Source: an uncultured beta proteobacterium (GTDB lineage: Bacteria > Pseudomonadota > Gammaproteobacteria > Burkholderiales > Burkholderiaceae). From it: DNA of 64,000 nt. The notes beneath the pieces were generated by a model that did not search any database, was not told the origin of the DNA, and worked only from the letters and a program-made list of their open reading frames with translations. This document shows, in pieces, positions 17,334 to 27,586 of this stretch; within the stretch, counting starts at the first letter, position 1, and each line of letters begins with the position of its first letter. The stretch lies in assembly GCA_903935355.1 (NCBI GenBank), contig CAIZRK010000034.1:98151-162150 (forward strand), read 5' to 3'. Position numbers and translations under genes: made by a program.

Positions 17334-17672
17334 TTAGCTGAGGCCTAAAGTCCAATCCACCATGGTTTTAATATCAGCTTCACTGACTTTAGGGCTTTGA
17401 GGTGGCATCGGAATTTTTCCCCAAACACCAGTGCCACCAGCCTTAACCTTAGCAATTAAGGTTGCCTGTGCGACCGAATCCCCTTTGTACTTTTTACTAA
17501 TCTCTTGAAATGATGGGCCAACCAATTTTTTATCCATTGCATGGCAAGCGATACAGCCGTTTTTTTGCGCTAGTACCTCACCCTCTGCCGCTCCCATTGC
17601 ACTTCCCGCTCCCAAGATTAACCCAATAAAACAAACGCTACTTAATGAATTTGAAATGTAGTTATTTTTCAT
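17334..17672 (-). CDS. nirM: Cytochrome c551-type electron donor NirM
   Basis: A mature domain of about 85 residues after a signal peptide carries the heme motif CIACHAMDKKLVGPSF and the Met ligand in GKIPMPPQ, the pattern of Pseudomonas cytochrome c551. Its position directly after nirS is that of nirM, the electron donor to cytochrome cd1. An ATG at 17711 would overlap nirS by 32 bp; the ATG at 17672 starts a proper signal sequence (KNNYISNSLSSVCFIGLILG) 7 bp after the nirS stop and is preferred. Confidence 0.9.
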   Translation of the reverse strand: MKNNYISNSLSSVCFIGLILGAGSAMGAAEGEVLAQKNGCIACHAMDKKLVGPSFQEISKKYKGDSVAQATLIAKVKAGGTGVWGKIPMPPQSPKVSEADIKTMVDWTLGLS

Positions 17673-17679
17673 AAATTTC

Positions 17680-19422
<1,743 letters not shown>

Positions 19423-19564
19423 TCAAGTTAATATTTTGTTCTTACTATTCGCTATGGCAATACCAGATCACAAAAATTCATAAAAGGCTAAAGCCGAATA
19501 CCCCCTATTCTTGCCAAAGAATCCCTTAACCCACACGTAGATTGCACTTAAAAAATTATTCATT

Positions 19565-19582
19565 CCTTAATCTAAATTAAGG
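19565..19582. promoter_or_regulatory. Perfect dyad in nirS/nirE intergenic region, candidate Dnr/Fnr box
   Basis: CCTTAATCTAAATTAAGG is a perfect inverted repeat with 7-bp arms and a 4-nt centre. The core TTAAT-N4-ATTAA has the geometry of Fnr/Dnr sites (TTGAT-N4-ATCAA) with one change per arm. It lies 155 bp from nirS and 93 bp from nirE, so it could act on both. A smaller dyad, TAGGG-N6-CCCTA, lies nearer nirE. Dnr is encoded 9 kb away beside nirN. Confidence 0.55.
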
Positions 19583-19674
19583 TTTTTTCTTTATTTCCAT
19601 CTAAATTGGAAGTACTAAATAGGGTAATTGCCCTATAGAGACTGAATACGGCATCAGGATTAAGGAATTTAACT

Positions 19675-20487
19675 ATGCAAACAAATGTAATGGAGGCAAA
19701 TATAGGGGTCGTCTACCTAGTAGGCGCTGGCCCTGGTGATCCTGAACTGCTTACACTCAAAGCCTCAAAGTTGCTGGCAATTGCCGAAGTGGTGGTTTAT
19801 GACAATCTCGTGAGCGCGGGCATTTTGGCGCTTATTAATCCAGACGCTGAAAAAATATATGCTGGCAAAGAAAAAAATCGTCACTCTATGGAACAAGTTG
19901 ATATTAGCCAGCTGCTCGTGATATTAGCTAAACAAGGTAAAAAAGTTGTGCGCTTAAAGGGGGGTGACCCTTTTATTTTTGGGCGTGGTGGTGAAGAATT
20001 GGAAACCCTTATCCAATATGATGTCGCATATGAAGTAGTCCCTGGTATTACCGCTGCAAATGGAATTGCTTGCTATGCAGGAATACCGCTGACACATCGT
20101 GACTATGCTCACTCCTGTCTTTTCGTCACAGGGCATCTCAAAGATGGCGATATAGATCTTGATTGGGGATCCTTGGTAAGAAAAGATCAAACTGTAGTAA
20201 TTTATATGGGATTGGGAGCGCTGGCATTAATTTCAGAAAAATTAATCGCTCATGGAATGAGCGAAATGATGCCCTCTGCCATCATTGAAAATGGAGCAAC
20301 CTCAGAACAAAGAGTTGCCATTGGAACACTAACTACACTTCCAAGTATTGCTAAATCGCGTAATTTTAAATCACCTACTTTAATTATCATTGGAGAAGTG
20401 GTGACATTACACACCCGTCTTAATTGGCTTAAAAGTATGCCTGCTTTAGAAATACTTCCTAGTATCCCACTGCAACAAGTAGCCTAA
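19675..20487 (+). CDS. nirE: Uroporphyrinogen-III C-methyltransferase NirE (SUMT)
   Basis: SUMT methylates uroporphyrinogen III twice to precorrin-2, the first committed step toward siroheme and heme d1. The family motifs are clear: VYLVGAGPGDPELLTLKA (SAM pocket), VVVYDNLVS, VVRLKGGDPFIFGRGGEE and VVPGITAANG. The 270-residue length is that of the single-domain CobA/NirE form with no CysG-type dehydrogenase-ferrochelatase part. Location divergent from nirS marks it as nirE, although it may serve siroheme synthesis too. Confidence 0.92.
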   Translation: MQTNVMEANIGVVYLVGAGPGDPELLTLKASKLLAIAEVVVYDNLVSAGILALINPDAEKIYAGKEKNRHSMEQVDISQLLVILAKQGKKVVRLKGGDPFIFGRGGEELETLIQYDVAYEVVPGITAANGIACYAGIPLTHRDYAHSCLFVTGHLKDGDIDLDWGSLVRKDQTVVIYMGLGALALISEKLIAHGMSEMMPSAIIENGATSEQRVAIGTLTTLPSIAKSRNFKSPTLIIIGEVVTLHTRLNWLKSMPALEILPSIPLQQVA

Positions 20488-20529
20488 TTGAGAGGCTCTA
20501 AATCATAGGATTTCTCTGGCATTTTACTT

Positions 20530-20646
20530 ATGTACCAAATAAAGTTATTGAACATAATTAGGCGGTATATCCATGAATTTTTTTGGTTAGGAACTACAGT
20601 AGTAATGGGCTTAACATTAATGACAGTTACCACTAAGTCAGACTAA
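20530..20646 (+). CDS. Putative 38-residue single-span membrane peptide
   Basis: An ATG-initiated frame of 38 codons lies 42 bp after nirE and ends 6 bp before the DUF2214 gene. The peptide has a basic start (RRYIHE) and one hydrophobic segment, FFWLGTTVVMGLTLMTV. Its stop overlaps the ribosome binding site of the next gene (AAGGTG), so the two could be coupled. No known family is recognised. Small membrane peptides of this kind often accompany respiratory complexes, but here the function is unknown. No clear ribosome binding site precedes it. Confidence 0.45.
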   Translation: MYQIKLLNIIRRYIHEFFWLGTTVVMGLTLMTVTTKSD

Positions 20647-20652
20647 GGTGCT

Positions 20653-21099
20653 ATGGGCTATTTAAGTCCTGCTTTAGCCATTACACACCACCTCTTGGTC
20701 TTTGGGCTGATCTCTATTTTATTTGGTGAGTACACCATACTCAAGTTTTCTGTTGACCAAAGTAAAGTAGTTTTCCTAAGAAAAATGAACTACTGGTATA
20801 CCGGAGTTTTATTACTAGTCCTTTTAGTTGGTTTTGCTAGAGTTTTTTATGGAGATAAGCCCTCTATATATTACTTGCATAATGACTTTTTCTGGATCAA
20901 GATTGCCGCCCTCGTTACCCTCTTAATTTATGCTTTTTTCATGTCAAAAAAATTACATCAATGGCAAGACTTAATTACCGAGCAATCAGAATGCCTCACT
21001 TCAGATCTTATCGATAAGGCCTATCGAATGGTCTTTATACAGATGCACTTGTTTCCAATACCAGTCGTAGCAGCAGTATTTATGGCAAGAGGAATTTAA
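20653..21099 (+). CDS. DUF2214 family membrane protein
   Basis: The 148-residue protein has four hydrophobic segments and the DUF2214 hallmarks: an N-terminal ITHHLLVFGL with two His, YWYTGVLLLVLLVGFARVFYG in the middle and a final RMVFIQMHLFPIPVVAA. The conserved His residues within helices could hold heme, which would fit a redox role, but this is not shown. It follows nirE and the small peptide on the same strand. The function of the family is not known. Confidence 0.8.
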   Translation: MGYLSPALAITHHLLVFGLISILFGEYTILKFSVDQSKVVFLRKMNYWYTGVLLLVLLVGFARVFYGDKPSIYYLHNDFFWIKIAALVTLLIYAFFMSKKLHQWQDLITEQSECLTSDLIDKAYRMVFIQMHLFPIPVVAAVFMARGI

Positions 21100-21198
21100 G
21101 AGGTAGATCAATATCGCGAACCATGCTCATTTTTTTAGCATTCCTTAACACTATTCAGCCAACTTTCAAAACAAAATATTTGTTCGCTATAGGACTCC

Positions 21199-23682
21199 TT
21201 AATCCTCCAATCGATGCCATATGCGCCTCATCAGATCTCTCTGAAAAGCAGGTTCCTTAACATCTCTTGCGGATGTAAATTTCCACGTTTGCATTCCTGT
21301 TGCTGGCGTTTGATAAAACGGAATCCCCAGACTTTCGTAACGTGCTGTGACGCTTGAATGGGGATGCCCATAACGATTACCATATCCATTTTGTGCAAAA
21401 GCTTGATCAGGTGCTAACTTTTTTAGGAACTCCATTGAAGAAGAGGTTTTACTCCCATGGTGAGGGGCCATCAAGATGAGTTCTTTATCTTGTATTGCCA
21501 GTAAGTTTTTCTGATTTAATCGAGCAATGATATCGGCCTCCCCCCGTTTCTCCACATCACCCGTTAGCCAAAGTGAGGAGGTCTTATTTCTGATCTCCAA
21601 TACGCAACTCATCTCATTTGGTTTACCAGACTGAGTGTCCGTGAAAAGAGTGTCTTTATGTGGATGCCATATATAAAACTCCACATCATCCCAAACCCAA
21701 TATTGCCCATAACGACAGGGAATGCTAGGTACTTTTTGAGTGCTTAAATTGGCGAGTAAGGGATTATGGTCTGGCAAAGATCCCATCATAAAATCAAAGC
21801 GGATCTCCTGCAGCAAAGTAGCTGCGCCACCAACGTGATCAGTATCGCTATGACTAATTACCATACGATCAATCTGATTGATGCCTCTTCCCCTAAGAAA
21901 AGGTAAGATAATTCTTTTACCAGCATCATCCTTTTTTCCTTGTATTGGCCCAGTGTCATAGAGTAATTTCTTATTAGCGGTTTCGATTAGCACCGCTGTG
22001 CCCTGTCCAATATCAAGCACTGTGGCTGTAAAGTGGCCCATACTAATACGGTGGGTTATGGGTTTGATAAATAAGATGCCTGATAGAGTCAAGCCAATAA
22101 TTCTAGATTTCCAAGACTCGCTAATAGATCCAGGACGAATAACAATCACTACCCCAATGGTGGCTATGGCTAGGACCCACCAATCTGGTTGATGAGACAG
22201 AGCAAATGACCATGACCAGCTTGCCATCCAAGATAAAACCATTGCTAGATATTCCATTGAGATATGCGCAATTAACAGCAACCATGCGCCCATGAACTCC
22301 GGAAGCAGCGCACCCCCAATTGCTAATGGAGTAACAACATAACTGACCAAGGGAATGGCAAGGGCATTGGCTAGGGGAGAAACGATCGATACTTGATAAA
22401 ACCAATAAAGCGTTAGTGGCAAAAGTGCCATGGTGACTACTGCCTGTACACGACAGGCTTCTAGTAGGGCTTGCTTGACCATCTCAGACCAATGCATTTC
22501 TAATTCTTTACCAGTGGGTATTCCTAAAAGACCTCCAGAATCCTTCATGGCATACAAGATGGCAGCGACTGCGCCAAACGATAACCAGAAACCTGGGGTA
22601 TAGGGTGCCATTGGATCAAACAGCAGAACAAATACTAAGGCCCAGCACCAAATATCAAATGAGCGAGGATTTCTGCCAGACCATAAGGCAAATGCAACAA
22701 CCCCCACCATATACATGGTTCTTTGTGCGGGGATTTGAAAACCGGCTAAGCATGCATAGATAAATGCAGTTAAAAATCCGATAGCAGCAGCTACTTTGCT
22801 TACTGGAATCAACAGAGGAAGCCTATTACGACTCCATAAAAATGCCGCTATGCCTGCGCCAAGGCCTGCCAACATAGTGACGTGTAAACCCGAAATCGAA
22901 ATTAAATGCCCAATTCCGGTGATATTGAACACCCGCCAATCGTCTTGATCAATTGCATTTTGATCGCCCATGACTAAAGCAGAAATGACACCGCCATAAC
23001 GTGCATCAATCGGCAGTAAGCGTTGGATCTTGTTACGCAACTTCCAGCGCTGATATTCCATTTCTAAAGCGAGCTCAGTAAATCCAATATCCTTCTCTAT
23101 CAATAACTCGCCTGACCTGACCGAACCACTAGCGCCAAAATTTTGATGAAATGCCCAACGCTCAAAATCAAAGGTATACGGGTTTAATGAACCATAAGGT
23201 CGCTTTAATTTGACCCTTAGTTTCCAGCGTTGTCCTGGAACCACATTAGGTATGTCTTGGGGATTGCGCCAGGCCGGTTGCCAACTTAAATAGATTTGAC
23301 GAGGAAAGCCATTTAATTTCTCCCCTTTCCAAGCAACAGAATCGACTTCAAAAGAGAACTTTACTCCAGATGCACTACTTTGAGGTAATGCATTAATTCT
23401 TCCCTCTAATACGAAATCCTTTCCATCGTACTCACTAGAGAGGATATTTTGTAAGCGTCCTTTGGCGTACTGAGCATTCCAAGCAAAACCCAATGCAAAG
23501 AAAAGAATTGCTAGACAAACTTTTGCTACATAAAGTCTACCCCTCAATTGATAGGTCAGTAAATAAGCTAGACCGCTAATGAAGCTTGTCAAAATACAGA
23601 GTGATACCCAAGATTTTGGCAGTGTGGGTAAAAATAGTAGAAGAGATCCCCCGGCGATGAACGCCGCAATTGCCAAGCGCAA
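21199..23682 (-). CDS. comEC: ComEC/Rec2 DNA uptake channel protein
   Basis: ComEC carries single-stranded DNA across the inner membrane during natural transformation. The 827 residues include an N-terminal helix pair and a DUF4131-type domain (about 60-210), the ComEC channel region (ISISGLHVTMLAGLGAG, AGFQIPAQRTMYMVG) and a C-terminal metallo-beta-lactamase domain with ISHSDTDHVGGA, WLTGDVEKRGE and MAPHHGSKTSSS. All domains are intact, so the organism may be competent. It starts 4 bp after tatD ends, in a lolC-lolD-tatD-comEC operon. Confidence 0.95.
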   Translation of the reverse strand: MRLAIAAFIAGGSLLLFLPTLPKSWVSLCILTSFISGLAYLLTYQLRGRLYVAKVCLAILFFALGFAWNAQYAKGRLQNILSSEYDGKDFVLEGRINALPQSSASGVKFSFEVDSVAWKGEKLNGFPRQIYLSWQPAWRNPQDIPNVVPGQRWKLRVKLKRPYGSLNPYTFDFERWAFHQNFGASGSVRSGELLIEKDIGFTELALEMEYQRWKLRNKIQRLLPIDARYGGVISALVMGDQNAIDQDDWRVFNITGIGHLISISGLHVTMLAGLGAGIAAFLWSRNRLPLLIPVSKVAAAIGFLTAFIYACLAGFQIPAQRTMYMVGVVAFALWSGRNPRSFDIWCWALVFVLLFDPMAPYTPGFWLSFGAVAAILYAMKDSGGLLGIPTGKELEMHWSEMVKQALLEACRVQAVVTMALLPLTLYWFYQVSIVSPLANALAIPLVSYVVTPLAIGGALLPEFMGAWLLLIAHISMEYLAMVLSWMASWSWSFALSHQPDWWVLAIATIGVVIVIRPGSISESWKSRIIGLTLSGILFIKPITHRISMGHFTATVLDIGQGTAVLIETANKKLLYDTGPIQGKKDDAGKRIILPFLRGRGINQIDRMVISHSDTDHVGGAATLLQEIRFDFMMGSLPDHNPLLANLSTQKVPSIPCRYGQYWVWDDVEFYIWHPHKDTLFTDTQSGKPNEMSCVLEIRNKTSSLWLTGDVEKRGEADIIARLNQKNLLAIQDKELILMAPHHGSKTSSSMEFLKKLAPDQAFAQNGYGNRYGHPHSSVTARYESLGIPFYQTPATGMQTWKFTSARDVKEPAFQRDLMRRIWHRLED

Positions 23683-23686
23683 GCTG

Positions 23687-24556
23687 TTAAGAAGCTAAAG
23701 GTATGTGAATGAGCTTGGACGTTAATGCCGACCAGCGAGGTAAAGCTTGCATGGCATTTTGCCAGACCGCCTCTGAAAATACTTCATTACTAATACCCCG
23801 TATCATGGCAAGCTCTCTAGCAATACGAGGCAGAAAAGTAGGTTTATTACAAAGAGCGCCATCTTCCTTCTCTTCTTTTAACCAAGCCGGAGGAATATCT
23901 GGTGCATCGGTTTCAGTAACAATACTGTCTAGTGGTAATTCTTTGATAAGCCGCCGGATTTGCAGGGCACGATCATAAGTCGCAGCACCTCCAAATCCCA
24001 ACTTAAAACCAAGCCCAATAAATTGTTCAGCTTGCTGAAAACTGCCATTAAATGCATGCGCAATGCCGCTGGGGACATTACGACAGCGCAAGGCTTTCAG
24101 AATGGCATCTTGAGAACGTCTTGCATGCAAAATAACTGGTAACTGAAATTGCTCGGCCAAATCTAACTGCGCATGAAAAAACTGTTCTTGCCTTTGTGGA
24201 TCTAGACCTTCCACAAAATAGTCTAAGCCAATCTCACCGATACCGACAAAACGTGGATCACTAAGGGCTTGCTCAATCTGCTTTTTAAGAATAGCAATGT
24301 CTTCCTCTTTGGCATGATTAATATACAAAGGATGAATACCCAAGGTATAAACCAAGCCAGGTATTTGCGAGCCATATTGAACCGCAAGATTTCTGGCATG
24401 ATCCCAATCGCGGGTTTGGACTGTTGGCAACAGAAGTGCTTTAACACCCTCACTATTTGCCTTAGTCACTATCTGCGATAAAGTGTTTTTAAACTCTGGC
24501 GCATCTAAGTGGCAATGGGTATCTACCCAGATAAGGTCTTTACTAGCTTCGCTCAT
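23687..24556 (-). CDS. TatD family metal-dependent hydrolase
   Basis: This is a TIM-barrel amidohydrolase-like nuclease of 289 residues. Metal-binding motifs are [12 protein letters not shown] at the N-terminus, the Glu in [26 protein letters not shown] and the catalytic Asp in [11 protein letters not shown]. TatD proteins act as 3'-5' DNA exonucleases or deoxyribonucleases. The gene overlaps lolD by 4 bp. Which paralogue (TatD, YcfH, YjjV) it matches cannot be decided here; the lolCD context resembles ycfH. Confidence 0.9.
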   Translation of the reverse strand: MSEASKDLIWVDTHCHLDAPEFKNTLSQIVTKANSEGVKALLLPTVQTRDWDHARNLAVQYGSQIPGLVYTLGIHPLYINHAKEEDIAILKKQIEQALSDPRFVGIGEIGLDYFVEGLDPQRQEQFFHAQLDLAEQFQLPVILHARRSQDAILKALRCRNVPSGIAHAFNGSFQQAEQFIGLGFKLGFGGAATYDRALQIRRLIKELPLDSIVTETDAPDIPPAWLKEEKEDGALCNKPTFLPRIARELAMIRGISNEVFSEAVWQNAMQALPRWSALTSKLIHIPLAS

Positions 24557-25260
24557 TGCGCGAAAGTCTTTAATACTCCGCGCTCTAAATGCAAAATGCG
24601 ATCACAGCGTTGGGCGCGTTCCGGGTCGTGGGTCACAATCACAAAGGCAGTGCCTTGCTCTCGCGCAATTTCTAACATTAAATCAAATACACCATCAGCT
24701 GTTTCGGTATCTAAATTACCAGTAGGTTCATCTGCCAAAACGCAGACTGGATTACCGACTAAGGCACGGGCAACTGCAACCCGCTGTCGCTCCCCTCCAG
24801 AGAGTTCACCAGGGGTATGGAGCTCACGATTCGCTAAACCTACTGAACGCAACATTTTGCTAGCCCGATCCATAGATTCATCATTACCCAAACCACGAAT
24901 GCGTAATAGCAAGGCGACATTTTCAACGGCACTAAATTCATCTAAGAGATGATGAAACTGATAAATAAATCCCAAACTGTGATTGCGCAATCGATCTAAT
25001 TTTGCCACTGGCAAGTGATTGAGATTTTCACTAGCCAAAATGACGGTACCTGCACTAGGTGTGTCTAAACCACCTAACAAATGCAATAAAGTACTTTTGC
25101 CAGATCCTGAAGAACCTACAATTGCGACTTTCTCCGAAGGTGCAACCTCAAGGTCGATCCCTTTTAAAACTTCAACCGCTGTGGGGCCTTTGCCATAGGT
25201 CTTTGCAAGCCCTTTAGCACTAAGCACTGGATTATTTGGGTCTGTCATGAGCTTATTCAT
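24553..25260 (-). CDS. lolD: Lipoprotein-releasing ABC transporter ATP-binding protein LolD
   Basis: LolD powers release of outer-membrane lipoproteins from the inner membrane to LolA. The ATPase signatures are the Walker [12 protein letters not shown], the Q-loop [12 protein letters not shown], the [15 protein letters not shown] signature and Walker [12 protein letters not shown] with the H-loop VTHD. Its 235 residues are usual. It overlaps lolC by 8 bp and tatD by 4 bp. Confidence 0.95.
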   Translation of the reverse strand: MNKLMTDPNNPVLSAKGLAKTYGKGPTAVEVLKGIDLEVAPSEKVAIVGSSGSGKSTLLHLLGGLDTPSAGTVILASENLNHLPVAKLDRLRNHSLGFIYQFHHLLDEFSAVENVALLLRIRGLGNDESMDRASKMLRSVGLANRELHTPGELSGGERQRVAVARALVGNPVCVLADEPTGNLDTETADGVFDLMLEIAREQGTAFVIVTHDPERAQRCDRILHLERGVLKTFAQ

Positions 25261-26521
25261 AACGCAAAGCCTCCGCAGGTTGCACCTGAGCAGCGCGACG
25301 ACTCGGATATAGGGTAGCTAGCACTGAAAGCCCGAAAGCCATCAGACCGACAGTAATGACGTCAGATAGACGCACATCTGATGGTAGCTCGCTAATGAAA
25401 TACACGTCCCGCGGCAAGAATCGCACCCGAAAAATCGCTTCGATCGTCGGCACAATCACATCAATGTTGAGGGCAATCAATAAGCCTAGGCCAACGCCCG
25501 CTATAGATCCTAGTAAACCAATCGCTAGGCCTTGTACTAAAAAAATTCGCTGAATTAATCCTGGGCTAGCACCCATGGTTCTCAATATAGCAATATCAGC
25601 CTGTTTCTCATTGACTGTCATCACTAAAGTCGAGACTAGATTAAAAGCGGCGACCGCAATAATTAAAGTCAAAATGATAAACATCATTTTTCTTTCAGTT
25701 TGCACAGCAGCAAACCAATTGCGGTTAGATCGTGACCAGTCTGTTACCCATAGCGCTTGGGGAACTACTTGGGCTAATTCTGTTGCGATTTCGGGTGCAC
25801 GTTGCATATCGTCTATTTTGATGCGTAGACCTGAAGGGTCTTGCAGGCGTAATAAAGCAGCCGCATCTTTCCAATGCATGATTGCTAGAGAGCTGTCGTA
25901 TTCATAATGACCACTATCGACTACGCCAACTACTTGCAAGGTACGCATGCGGGGCATAGCCCCCGCTGGAGTGAGGTCACTCTCAGGAACGATCAGATTG
26001 ATGCGATCCCCCACTCTCGCACCCACCATATTAGCCAACTGAGCACCGAGGGCTACTCCAAAGCCACCTGGTTTAAGGTCATCGATACTACCCGCCACAA
26101 ATTGCCTGGGTAAATCTGAAACGCTACCTTCTTGACTAGGTAAAACCCCTCGAATGGACACTCCGCGCATCACACTCTCACGACTTAGCAAACCTTGCGA
26201 GCTCACCATCGGAGCTACCCCTATCACGTGAGGTTGAGAAGCCACTTTTAGAGCCAAAGGCTCCCAATTGGCCAAACCGTCAGGAGCAGAGATCTCGACA
26301 TGGGAGAGCACAGAAAGCATGCGATCGCGCACTTCCTTCTGAAAGCCATTCATGACAGAGAGCACCACAATGAGGGCGGCAACGCCTAGGGCAATGCCTG
26401 CGGTAGATATTCCAGAAATAAAGGAGAGGAAGCCATCGCGCTTACCCACCGTCTTGCGACGCTTGGATCGGGTGTAGCGCAGGCCAATTTCTAGCTCAAT
26501 AGGAAGTCTCAACATAGTCAC
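25253..26521 (-). CDS. lolC: Lipoprotein-releasing ABC transporter permease, LolC/LolE family
   Basis: The 422-residue permease has the FtsX/MacB-like layout: one N-terminal helix, a large periplasmic domain (about residues 50-270) and three C-terminal helices. The start [15 protein letters not shown] and the conserved [24 protein letters not shown] are characteristic. Only one LolC/E gene accompanies lolD, as in bacteria where a single permease (LolF-like) replaces the C/E pair; a second copy outside the window is possible. Confidence 0.93.
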   Translation of the reverse strand: MTMLRLPIELEIGLRYTRSKRRKTVGKRDGFLSFISGISTAGIALGVAALIVVLSVMNGFQKEVRDRMLSVLSHVEISAPDGLANWEPLALKVASQPHVIGVAPMVSSQGLLSRESVMRGVSIRGVLPSQEGSVSDLPRQFVAGSIDDLKPGGFGVALGAQLANMVGARVGDRINLIVPESDLTPAGAMPRMRTLQVVGVVDSGHYEYDSSLAIMHWKDAAALLRLQDPSGLRIKIDDMQRAPEIATELAQVVPQALWVTDWSRSNRNWFAAVQTERKMMFIILTLIIAVAAFNLVSTLVMTVNEKQADIAILRTMGASPGLIQRIFLVQGLAIGLLGSIAGVGLGLLIALNIDVIVPTIEAIFRVRFLPRDVYFISELPSDVRLSDVITVGLMAFGLSVLATLYPSRRAAQVQPAEALRYE

Positions 26522-26569
26522 AGTTTAGTGAATTGCTCGGGCAAACTGATGGAATGTCTAAATGCCCCC

Positions 26570-26575
26570 TAAAAT
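26570..26575 (+). promoter_or_regulatory. -10-like element TAAAAT in a GC-capped dyad
   Basis: CCCCTAAAATTAGGGG is a near-perfect dyad with TAAAAT at its centre. It ends 2 bases before the likely start ATG of the following gene. A transcript beginning about 7 nt after TAAAAT would have almost no leader. The same layout occurs before prfB. Confidence 0.4.
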
Positions 26576-26582
26576 TAGGGGA

Positions 26583-27548
26583 ATGACTGCCAATTTAACC
26601 CCCCAGAAAAGCACACTGCAACGCTTTACCCTAATGCTCTCAGGAGAGGATGCATTTGATCGCGACTCTGATCAGGCGGGTAAAGCAAGTCCTCCTATAG
26701 GCTTACCTCATGAGCGCTTTCTTTTAGGAGAAAAGTTGCCAATTGCCCCTATATTACTTTTGGGCCAAACCGAGCAAGTAGTAAACCCCGCCGAGAACAT
26801 TGCCTGTTTACAACCAGTGCATCTTCACGCTACACGTGACCATTTAATTTTGATGGCCCAAAATCAGATTGATTTGACACCAGAAGAATCAGCTAAGCTA
26901 CTTCAAGCTGCACTTCCTTATCTAGAGGAAGATTTTCAATGCCCAGTTTTGTTTCAAGCACACCATGATTGGTTTATTTCAGCTGGCCCATTTGCAAGCC
27001 TAGCAACCCACTCGATTGACCAAGCCCATGGTCGCAATATTGATTGGTGGATGCCGCGCGATTCTGATGAATCCGGTTTAGCCAAACGTTGGCGCAAACT
27101 CCAAAATGAAATTCAGATGCTTTGGCATATCAACCCAGTCAATGAAGCGCGGGAGCAACGTGGTCTGCCGAGTATTAACTCCTTATGGATTAGCGGCATT
27201 GGCAAGCTTGAAGATGTTCGCGTACCAGAACTGATAAGGCAGAGCGGGCATGTTTATGGAGAACACCCCCTTTTAAAGGGTTTGGCTAAATTTTTGGATA
27301 TTCCATACTGCACTTCAGCAGACTCTGCCCAATTGGCCAATGGCTTTGCTTGGGTGAATGATCCTGCCAAGCTATGGAGCTTACTTTCTATGGCGCTAGT
27401 CAAAAAACAATTGCACGAAGTAGAAATAATAGACTTCCCCAACGGCAAGCTTCGCAAGCGTATTTTGACGGTAAAAGATCTCAACAAACAATCATGGGCC
27501 TTTTGGAAAAACCCAGAACCTGTAACCTGGAAATACATTACTCAGTGA
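26583..27548 (+). CDS. RpfE-like / putative phosphoglycerate mutase family protein
   Basis: The product of about 321 residues resembles a beta- and gammaproteobacterial family annotated as RpfE regulatory protein or cofactor-independent phosphoglycerate mutase-like. Features seen are CLQPVHLHATRDHLILM, the run RWRKLQNEIQMLWHINPVNE and GLPSINSLWISGIGKL. No RHG motif of dPGM or Ser-containing metal site of iPGM was found, so mutase activity is doubtful. The ATG at 26583 follows AGGGGA; one at 26562 would lie inside the promoter-like dyad. It precedes recJ by 38 bp, a pairing common in Burkholderiales. Confidence 0.7.
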   Translation: MTANLTPQKSTLQRFTLMLSGEDAFDRDSDQAGKASPPIGLPHERFLLGEKLPIAPILLLGQTEQVVNPAENIACLQPVHLHATRDHLILMAQNQIDLTPEESAKLLQAALPYLEEDFQCPVLFQAHHDWFISAGPFASLATHSIDQAHGRNIDWWMPRDSDESGLAKRWRKLQNEIQMLWHINPVNEAREQRGLPSINSLWISGIGKLEDVRVPELIRQSGHVYGEHPLLKGLAKFLDIPYCTSADSAQLANGFAWVNDPAKLWSLLSMALVKKQLHEVEIIDFPNGKLRKRILTVKDLNKQSWAFWKNPEPVTWKYITQ

Positions 27549-27586
27549 ATCTCAGTAATCAACCTCAATATCTAGACCCTATTTAG

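Noticed and set aside
24509..24952. 147-codon plus-strand frame opposite lolD
   Set aside because: Antisense shadow of the conserved ABC ATPase coding pattern.
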